DNA of 64,000 nucleotides, from positions 1-64,000 of the forward strand of contig JAKSRE010000010.1 in the NCBI GenBank assembly GCA_024403775.1, written 5' to 3'. A program made the position numbers and the translations under genes. A model generated the notes under the pieces. It did no database searches, had not been told where the DNA came from, and was given only the letters and a program-made list of their open reading frames with translations. How positions within the stretch are numbered: the stretch's first letter is position 1; the number at the start of each line of letters is the position of its first letter. This document shows positions 54,652-61,044 of this stretch, one piece after another. The DNA is from Clostridia bacterium (lineage in GTDB: Bacteria > Bacillota > Clostridia > Saccharofermentanales > Saccharofermentanaceae).

Positions 54652-57204
54652 ATGTATAAGAGATTGGTATCTATTATTTTAAGTATAGCTTTATGCATGT
54701 CGATTTTATCAACGACTGTATTTGCTGATACTGAGTATGATGTATGGGTAAATGGTGAAGAGTTCACTAGTAGTAAGCTTTCCATCCAATGTGGAGAGGG
54801 AACAGCAGCATATAATCCAACATCCAAAGAATTAACACTTACAAATGCAACTATTGACTACACACCAAATTATGTAGGTATCCATAGTAGTAGTGATTTA
54901 AAAATTGTATTAGTAGGTAATAACTCTATCGTAGACGGTAGTGAGAAAATCGTTGATGGTATCTTTGTAGTATCAGGTAATCTAACATTAACTGGAACTG
55001 GAAATCTCTCAATAGCCGTATCCGATGAAGATTGTTATGGTATCGAAGTAGATGATGGTGACCTTATAATTGATATGCAGGGTGATTTAGATTTAGATAC
55101 AGTTAATATTTGTATCATTACAAAGCAAAATATTGATATCAAAAATTGTGGAAATTTAATTATTGATTCTGCTTATGAAGGTATTTTCTCTTGTTATGGC
55201 GATATTACTATATCAGGAAGTAATGATATTGATATCAATGCTGGAATAGATGGAATACATTCAGAACATGGTTTAGTTACCTTGTCTGGAAGTGGCAACA
55301 TAAATATTAAAGCAAATGATGATGGAATAGAAGGTGAAAGTGGAGTTGAGCTCAATAATACCGGTGCACTCACTATTAATTCGGCTTATGGTATTTATTC
55401 ATCAAAGAATCACATTACACTAAAAGGCAGTGGTCCAATATCAATAGTAGCGGAGGATGAATGCCTTTTAGCTGATAAAGATATCAGTTTATTAGGTAAT
55501 TCAAAAATAACACTTACTGCTCCTACTGGATATGGCATTGATACTGAATCTGGCGATATTACTATATCAGGAAGTAATGATATTGATATCAATGCTAAGA
55601 ATGGAATTGCAACTTTCAGAGGTGCAGTATCAATAACTGGTAAAGATACAATATTTATGAGTTGTACTGAAATAGCAATCTATTCTAACGAAGCACTTGA
55701 GATTAATCATGAAGGAATGATTGATATTAATTCATTTTATGGAATAGAGTCGGGAAGTGATATTCACATTTCTGGTAAGGGAAGTTCATCAATTAGTGCT
55801 AAAGACACCAGTGTTTATGTTTCTAGTGGCAACCAATTGATAATTGAGGATGCCGGAGAAGTTACTTTGAATAGTAGTACCAGTAATGCTATTTATTTTG
55901 CAGATGATACTTGTACAGCAACAATAAAAGGTGAAGTAGGCCAGCTTATCTTAACATCTGCCGATACCTGTTCGATCATTTCAGATGATTACGGCAATAC
56001 TTATTCTCTTATTGTCGAAAAGCCTGAACTATATGATGTAACAGGTTCCGACATCGAGGATCGTCTCACTTACACATTAAAAGTTTATTCTGTATCTTTT
56101 GATATGGGTGGCCATGGAACTGCTCCAGAAGAACAGATTGTTAAATTTAACAATAAGGCTACAAAGCCTTCAGATCCAGTAGCAACTGGCTACAAGTTTG
56201 ATGGCTGGTATACTGATAAGAATTGTACTAAGGCATTTGACTTCACTTCAGCTATCACAGCTGATACAACTCTTTATGCTAAGTGGACTTGTCTCCACGC
56301 TAATACTGAGATTAAGAATAAAAAGGATGCTACCACTACTTCTACAGGTTACACTGGTGATACATACTGTAAGGATTGTGGTGTATTAATATCTTCTGGT
56401 GCAGCTATCCCAACATTAACTCCTGCACCTACTGCAGCCCCAACTTCTGCCCCAACAACAGCTCCAGAACTTAATGTTGGTGACTTCATTAACCGCTGCT
56501 ATAGCGTTGCTCTTGGTCGTAGCGCTGATGAGGCAGGATATAACTACTGGGTAGATAACCTTAATAATGGTCAGGCATGTGGTGCTCAGGTTGGTTACGG
56601 ATTTATCTTCTCACAGGAATATATAAACAAGAATCGTTCAGATAAAGAGTTCGTAACTGATATGTATGCTATGTACTTTGGACGAGAGGCAGATGCTGAT
56701 GGATTTAACTACTGGGTAAGTTTACTTGAAAGTGGCTTAACACGTGAAGATATCATGGCAGGATTTGCTAACTCAGAAGAGTTCTATAACCTCTGTAATA
56801 AGTATGGCGTAGTATGTGGAACATACCTGGTTGGTGTACCAAACGATGTACAGGGCGGAGTTAACTGCTTTGTAGCTAGACTTTATAAAGTATGTCTTAA
56901 TCGTTTACCTGATATGGGCGGTCAGGCTGGCTGGGTATTAAAACTTATGAACGGTGAGGTATCTGGTACAAGTGCTGCTTACGGATTTGTATTTAGTCCT
57001 GAGTTTATTGGAAAGAATCCAAGTAACGAAGACTTCGTAAATTATATGTATGCTGCATTCTTTGGTAGAGAAGCTGACGAAGCTGGATTTAATGCATGGG
57101 TAGATGTATTAAATGGTGGCGGATCTTATGAGGATGTATTTAACGGCTTTACTGGTTCAGCAGAGTTCTTTAATCTTTGCGCAAGCTATGGAATTCAGGC
57201 TTAA
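54652..57204 (+). CDS. Secreted beta-helix carbohydrate-binding-like protein with InlB-type repeat and two DUF4214 domains
   Basis: An 850-residue exported protein. A signal peptide (about 1-25) is followed by a long beta-helix (about 28-460) with repeated units such as GDITISGSNDIDINAG and DDGIEGESG. This pattern resembles the Cthe_2159/DUF4353 family, which includes cellulose- and pectin-binding proteins. A Listeria-Bacteroides (InlB B-type) repeat is at about 472-538 (GYKFDGWYTDKNCTKAFDF). A Cys/His motif CLHANTEI...GYTGDTYCKDCG lies at about 539-575, then a Pro/Ala/Thr linker and two DUF4214 domains (about 613-850). The ribosome binding site is GAAGGAGGG. It is a close paralogue of the gene at 58039, and its last 170 bp match the gene ending at 53493. 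Confidence 0.85.
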   Translation: MYKRLVSIILSIALCMSILSTTVFADTEYDVWVNGEEFTSSKLSIQCGEGTAAYNPTSKELTLTNATIDYTPNYVGIHSSSDLKIVLVGNNSIVDGSEKIVDGIFVVSGNLTLTGTGNLSIAVSDEDCYGIEVDDGDLIIDMQGDLDLDTVNICIITKQNIDIKNCGNLIIDSAYEGIFSCYGDITISGSNDIDINAGIDGIHSEHGLVTLSGSGNINIKANDDGIEGESGVELNNTGALTINSAYGIYSSKNHITLKGSGPISIVAEDECLLADKDISLLGNSKITLTAPTGYGIDTESGDITISGSNDIDINAKNGIATFRGAVSITGKDTIFMSCTEIAIYSNEALEINHEGMIDINSFYGIESGSDIHISGKGSSSISAKDTSVYVSSGNQLIIEDAGEVTLNSSTSNAIYFADDTCTATIKGEVGQLILTSADTCSIISDDYGNTYSLIVEKPELYDVTGSDIEDRLTYTLKVYSVSFDMGGHGTAPEEQIVKFNNKATKPSDPVATGYKFDGWYTDKNCTKAFDFTSAITADTTLYAKWTCLHANTEIKNKKDATTTSTGYTGDTYCKDCGVLISSGAAIPTLTPAPTAAPTSAPTTAPELNVGDFINRCYSVALGRSADEAGYNYWVDNLNNGQACGAQVGYGFIFSQEYINKNRSDKEFVTDMYAMYFGREADADGFNYWVSLLESGLTREDIMAGFANSEEFYNLCNKYGVVCGTYLVGVPNDVQGGVNCFVARLYKVCLNRLPDMGGQAGWVLKLMNGEVSGTSAAYGFVFSPEFIGKNPSNEDFVNYMYAAFFGREADEAGFNAWVDVLNGGGSYEDVFNGFTGSAEFFNLCASYGIQA

Positions 57205-57316
57205 GGTTATCTAAAATTAAACTAACTAATACAAAAGCACCAGTCACTTGATAAGTGGCTGGTGTTTTATATGTATAAATATTGGGACAAATAAGCGAAT
57301 AAATCACAATAAAAAC
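57034..57316 (+). repeat. 283-bp exact duplication, copy 2
   Basis: Partner of 53323-53605. It contains the DUF4214 3' end, stop codon, terminator and the start of the intergenic space. The toxin promoter begins about 20 bp after its end. Confidence 0.85.
57237..57269 (+). terminator. Terminator in the 283-bp duplication (copy 2)
   Basis: The same hairpin as at 53526, GCACCAG...CTGGTG with TTTTA. Confidence 0.8.
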
Positions 57317-57336
57317 AAAACAAATATTCGTAAACA

Positions 57337-57345
57337 TGATATAAT
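57337..57345 (+). promoter_or_regulatory. Extended -10 promoter of the holin-like toxin
   Basis: TGATATAAT, an extended -10 element 93 bp before the toxin start codon. No good -35 box is visible, as is common with an extended -10. Confidence 0.6.
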
Positions 57346-57369
57346 ATAAACGAGTACAGTTCATTAAAT

Positions 57370-57381
57370 GGGCGGTTGCCT
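57370..57381 (+). promoter_or_regulatory. Toxin mRNA 5' segment complementary to its own 3' end
   Basis: GGGCGGTTGCCT in the untranslated leader can pair over 12 bp (one G-U) with AGGCAACCGTCC at 57615-57626 downstream of the toxin gene. The antitoxin RNA carries a near-copy of the leader segment. Such fold-back pairing is known in other type I toxin mRNAs, where it keeps them inactive. Confidence 0.55.
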
Positions 57382-57437
57382 CCTTTATTTTAAAGTTCAG
57401 TTTCTACTGAAACTATAAAAAGAAAGGGGGGATAACT

Positions 57438-57557
57438 ATGACAGATTTTGAGATAATAACTTTGGTTATTGCTGTAGTTGGATTACCAATTGCGGCTATG
57501 AAGCTGTTAATAGCAATTATTACCTTTCTTGATACCAGGTATACAAGAAAAAGGTAA
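57438..57557 (+). CDS. Small holin-like type I toxin
   Basis: A 39-residue peptide with one hydrophobic helix (about 5-31) and a basic tail (TRYTRKR). The start MTDFEIITLVIAVVGL resembles the putative holin-like toxins (Hol_Tox, related to TxpA/BsrG peptides) of Firmicutes, which damage membranes when not repressed by an antisense RNA. A very strong ribosome binding site (AAAGGGGGGAT) precedes the ATG, and a TTCAGT/ACTGAA hairpin (57396-57411) lies just before it. The mRNA 3' end overlaps a convergent small RNA. Family membership is inferred from size, composition, leader and antisense layout. Confidence 0.72.
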   Translation: MTDFEIITLVIAVVGLPIAAMKLLIAIITFLDTRYTRKR

Positions 57558-57643
57558 AAAACAACCTCACCCATACGGATTCACGGTCCTAGGATGAGGT
57601 AAATCTAATCATTCAGGCAACCGTCCAAGTGGACTGTGCTTTT
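57556..57643 (-). ncRNA. Type I antitoxin RNA of the holin-like toxin
   Basis: On the minus strand, TATTCT (57650-57655) is the -10 box. The predicted ~85-nt RNA begins near AAGAAAAGCACAG, contains a small GTCC...GGAC hairpin and GGACGGTTGCCT, and ends in the stem ACCTCATCC/GGGTGAGGT followed by TTGTTTTTT. It overlaps the 3' untranslated end of the toxin mRNA as in TxpA/RatA-type systems. Start and end are estimates. Confidence 0.65.
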
Positions 57644-57724
57644 CTTATAAGAATAGTAACATATTTTCTGTTGTGTTTCCATATATATGGTGAGTTTTAA
57701 ATCAGCTGTTGGAACTGTCCTTTG

Positions 57725-57860
57725 AGTTATTAATTTGTGTGCAAGCTATGGAATGTTGTTAGCATTTAATGACTTTAAATGATAGAGATTGTCTTCTTAA
57801 TAGAAGATGACCTCTATTTATGTATCGAAGTTTGTCGTCACAAAAATTGTGATTTTTTGA
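57725..57860 (+). pseudogene. Relic of a deleted DUF4214 gene and its intergenic unit
   Basis: TTTGTGTGCAAGCTATGGAA (57734-57753) matches the DUF4214 C-terminal code for LCASYGI as at 60553. It is followed by a decayed copy of the GAGGTCATCTTCT hairpin (57788-57816) and by GTCACAAAAATTGTGA (57836-57851), a fragment of the nested element. The order is that found after the intact genes ending at 60582 and 63192, so this is the 3' footprint of a lost family member. No reading frame remains. Confidence 0.7.
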
Positions 57861-57939
57861 GCTATTTTATATTGGAGTGCTTTTACAAATCTGAGATGCG
57901 AGAATACTTTTTAGTGAAGCTTTTCGAAGAATAAAACAA

Positions 57940-57978
57940 GCTACCTCAAGATTCAGCCGATTTAGAGGTAGTTTTTTA
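57940..57978 (+). terminator. Terminator-like hairpin before the beta-helix paralogue
   Basis: GCTACCTCAA pairs with TTAGAGGTAG (imperfect) and is followed by TTTTTTAT. No gene now ends just before it, in line with the relic upstream. Confidence 0.7.
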
Positions 57979-58038
57979 TTGATTTATTCTTATTTATTTC
58001 AGATAATATTAATAAATCAAAAATAAAGGAGATTTCTT

Positions 58039-60582
58039 ATGCATAAGAAACTAATATCGTTGTTTTTAAGTATAGCTTTATGCATGTCAATCTTATCGAT
58101 GACAGTATTTGCTGATACTAATTATGATGTATGGGTAAATGGTGAAGAGTTCACTAGTAGTAAGCTTTCCATTCAATGTGGAGAAGGAACAGCAGCATAT
58201 AACCCAACATCCAAAGAATTAACACTTACAAATGCAACTATTGACTCCATACCTTTTGAGGTAGGTATCTTTAGTAGTAGTAGTTTAAAAATTGTATTAG
58301 TAGGTAATAACTCTATCGTAGACGATAGTGATAATATCTTTTTTGGTATCTATGTAGAAAAAGGTAATCTAACATTAACTGGAACTGGAAATCTCTCAAT
58401 AGTCGTATCCAATGAAGATTGTTATGGTATCGAAGTAGATTATGGTGACCTTATAATTGATATGCAGGGTGATTTAGATGTAGATACAGTTAAAAGTTGT
58501 ATTATTACAAATCAAAATATTGATATCAAAAATTGTGGAAATTTAATTGTCAATTCTGCTTATGACGGTATTTTCTCTTCTTATAATATAAATATTTCAA
58601 GTGAAAATACTATTGATATCATAGCTGGATTAGATGGAATACATTCAGAAAAAGGATCTGTCACTTTGGCTGGAAGTGGTGATATAAATATTAAAGCAGA
58701 GGACGATGGAATAGAAGGCAATAGCGAAGTTGTGCTAAATAATTCTGGTTCACTAACTATTAATTCGTATTATGGAATCTATATAACAGATGGTGATCTT
58801 ACGCAGAAAGGTAGTGGGCTAATATCAATAATTACAAAGTCTACATCTATTTTATGTAATGGTAGTATCAATTTATTGGGCAATTCAAAAATCACAATAA
58901 GTGCTCTTGACTTTTTAGGACTTAGTGCTGATGAAGATGTTACTATATCAGGTAGTAATGATATTAGTATTGATGCTAAGAATGGAATTGGTTGTAATAA
59001 AAGCTTATCTATAACTGGTAGTGATATATTAACTATCAATAGTGCTGGTGAAGCAATTTGTACTACAGGAGAAATTGTAATTAATCATGAGGGAATGGTT
59101 GATATTTATGCTGATTATGGACTAGAGTCCGAGTCTAATATCATCATCTCTGGTAATGGTTATACATCAATTGCTACTACAGAATATTCTGTTTTATTAT
59201 TTAATGGCAGTCAATTGATAATTGAGGATGCAGGAGAAGTTACATTAACTAGTAATAAGGGGAATGCTATTTATTTTGATGATAGTAACTGCACCGCAAC
59301 ATTAAAAGGTGAAGTAGGTCAATTGATCATGTCATCTGCTACTATGTGCTCAATCATTTCAGATGGATATGGCAATTATTATCCTTTTATTGTCGAAAAG
59401 CCTGAACTATATGATGTAACCGGTGCTGAAGACGAAGAATTTCTTAGGTACATACTAAAAGCATATCTTGTATCTTTCGATATGGGCGGTCACGGATCAG
59501 CTCCAGAAGATCAGGTTGTTGTATTAAATCACAAAGCAACAAAGCCTTCTAATCCTGTGGCTACAGGTTATAAGTTTGATGGCTGGTATACTGATAAGAA
59601 TTTCACAAAAGCATTCGACTTTAATACAGCTATCACTTCTAATACTACTATTTATGCAAAGTGGACTTGTCTCCACGCTAATACTGAGATTAAGAATAAA
59701 AAGGATGCTACCACTACTTCTACAGGTTACACAGGTGATACATACTGTAAGGATTGTGGTGTATTAATATCTTCTGGTTCAGCTATTCCAACATTAACTC
59801 CTGCTCCAACTGCTGCACCAACTTCTGCACCAACAGCAGCACCAGAACTTAATGTAGGTGACTTCATTAACCGCTGCTATAGCGTAGCTCTTGGACGTAG
59901 CGCTGATGAGGCTGGATATAACTACTGGGTAAATAACCTTAATAATGGTCAGGCTTGCGGTGCTCAGGTTGGTTACGGATTTATCTTCTCACAGGAATAT
60001 ATAAACAAGAATCGTTCCGATAAAGAATTCGTAACTGATATGTATGCTATGTACTTTGGACGAGAGGCAGATTCTGATGGTTTTAACTACTGGGTAGGTT
60101 TGCTTGAAAGTGGCTTAACACGTGAAGATATTATGGCAGGATTTGCTAACTCAGAAGAGTTCTATAACCTCTGTAATAAGTATGGCGTAGTATGTGGAAC
60201 ATACCTGGTTGGTGTACCAAACGATGTACAGGGCGGAGTTAACTGCTTTGTAGCTAGACTTTATAAAGTATGTCTTAATCGTTTACCTGATATGGGCGGC
60301 CAGGCAGGCTGGGTATTAAAGCTTATGAACGGTGAGGTATCTGGTACAAGTTGTGCTTATGGATTTGTATTTAGTCCTGAGTTTATTGGAAAGAATCCAA
60401 GTAACGAAGCATTCGTAAATTATATGTACGCTGCATTCTTTGGTCGTGAAGCTGACGAAGCTGGATTTAATGCATGGGTAGATGTATTAAACGGTGGCGG
60501 ATCTTATGAGGATGTATTCGCAGGATTCTCTGGTTCAGCTGAGTTTGCTAATTTGTGTGCAAGCTATGGAATTCAAGCTTAA
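58039..60582 (+). CDS. Secreted beta-helix carbohydrate-binding-like protein with InlB-type repeat and two DUF4214 domains (paralogue)
   Basis: An 847-residue exported paralogue of the gene at 54652 with the same domain order: signal peptide (about 1-25), beta-helix (about 28-457), InlB-type repeat (about 470-535), Cys motif (CLHANTEI...CKDCG), Pro/Ala/Thr linker and two DUF4214 domains (about 610-847). Similarity is high at both ends, while the middle of the helix differs strongly (for example GLISIITKSTSIL against GPISIVAEDECLL), so the exposed solenoid has diverged faster than the rest. Its last codons (FANLCASYGIQA) resemble the LRR genes more than its paralogue, a sign of exchange between family members. 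The ribosome binding site is AAAGGAG. Confidence 0.85.
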   Translation: MHKKLISLFLSIALCMSILSMTVFADTNYDVWVNGEEFTSSKLSIQCGEGTAAYNPTSKELTLTNATIDSIPFEVGIFSSSSLKIVLVGNNSIVDDSDNIFFGIYVEKGNLTLTGTGNLSIVVSNEDCYGIEVDYGDLIIDMQGDLDVDTVKSCIITNQNIDIKNCGNLIVNSAYDGIFSSYNINISSENTIDIIAGLDGIHSEKGSVTLAGSGDINIKAEDDGIEGNSEVVLNNSGSLTINSYYGIYITDGDLTQKGSGLISIITKSTSILCNGSINLLGNSKITISALDFLGLSADEDVTISGSNDISIDAKNGIGCNKSLSITGSDILTINSAGEAICTTGEIVINHEGMVDIYADYGLESESNIIISGNGYTSIATTEYSVLLFNGSQLIIEDAGEVTLTSNKGNAIYFDDSNCTATLKGEVGQLIMSSATMCSIISDGYGNYYPFIVEKPELYDVTGAEDEEFLRYILKAYLVSFDMGGHGSAPEDQVVVLNHKATKPSNPVATGYKFDGWYTDKNFTKAFDFNTAITSNTTIYAKWTCLHANTEIKNKKDATTTSTGYTGDTYCKDCGVLISSGSAIPTLTPAPTAAPTSAPTAAPELNVGDFINRCYSVALGRSADEAGYNYWVNNLNNGQACGAQVGYGFIFSQEYINKNRSDKEFVTDMYAMYFGREADSDGFNYWVGLLESGLTREDIMAGFANSEEFYNLCNKYGVVCGTYLVGVPNDVQGGVNCFVARLYKVCLNRLPDMGGQAGWVLKLMNGEVSGTSCAYGFVFSPEFIGKNPSNEAFVNYMYAAFFGREADEAGFNAWVDVLNGGGSYEDVFAGFSGSAEFANLCASYGIQA

Positions 60583-60601
60583 GATTAAATTATTAACGAT
60601 G

Positions 60602-60636
60602 GAGGTCATCTTCTGCTAGAAGATGACCTCTTTTTT
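60602..60636 (+). terminator. Terminator of the conserved intergenic unit (copy 2)
   Basis: GAGGTCATCTTCT, a three-base loop, AGAAGATGACCTC and six T. Confidence 0.92.
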
Positions 60637-60654
60637 GTAGATGGATTTTGATCC

Positions 60655-60713
60655 GTCACAAACCAAGCGTTTTTGTCACAAAAATTGTGACGTTCTGAGA
60701 CATTCTTTGTGAC
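60655..60713. repeat. Nested GTCACAAA/TTTGTGAC element (copy 3)
   Basis: Same plan as copies 1 and 2; the first left motif is shortened (GTCACAAACC). The conserved tail ATCCAACTAGGTAATAATC follows. Confidence 0.8.
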
Positions 60714-60762
60714 ACAGGAGATTTCAATCCAACTAGGTAATAATCAGAGTGGTTTTTGTGAT

Positions 60763-60851
60763 AAAAACAACCTCACCCATACGGATTGGAGTCCTAAGGT
60801 GAGGTAAAACACACTTAATAGGCAACCGTCCAAATGGACTGTGCTTTTCTT
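60763..60851 (-). ncRNA. Orphan type I antitoxin-like RNA (copy 2, no toxin gene)
   Basis: On the minus strand an extended -10 TGATATTCT (60858-60866) precedes AAGAAAAGCACAGTCC, the GTCC/GGAC hairpin, GGACGGTTGCCT and a terminator with stem CCTCACC/GGTGAGG and a T-run. The part from CACAGTCC to GTTGCCT agrees with the copies at 53.6 and 57.6 kb. No toxin frame or toxin promoter is present on the other strand. Confidence 0.6.
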
Positions 60852-60980
60852 ATGTAAAGAATATCAAATCTACTCTTATAATTCCATATATATGATGTTG
60901 AATTGATTTTGTAAAAATTGTGTTAACTTAAATGCCTCCAAAGCCCATGAAATCGGCAGTTATACTACGCATAACTAATA

Positions 60981-61005
60981 TAGGTTACATTTACATTGTA
61001 ACCTA
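60981..61005. promoter_or_regulatory. Inverted repeat upstream of LRR-DUF4214 gene (candidate operator)
   Basis: TAGGTTACA-N7-TGTAACCTA, a perfect 9-bp inverted repeat ending 39 bp before the start codon. Its position suits a repressor or activator site; the regulator is unknown. Confidence 0.45.
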
Positions 61006-61044
61006 ATATCTATTTGAGAATATGATTTATTGTGGAGGTTGTTG

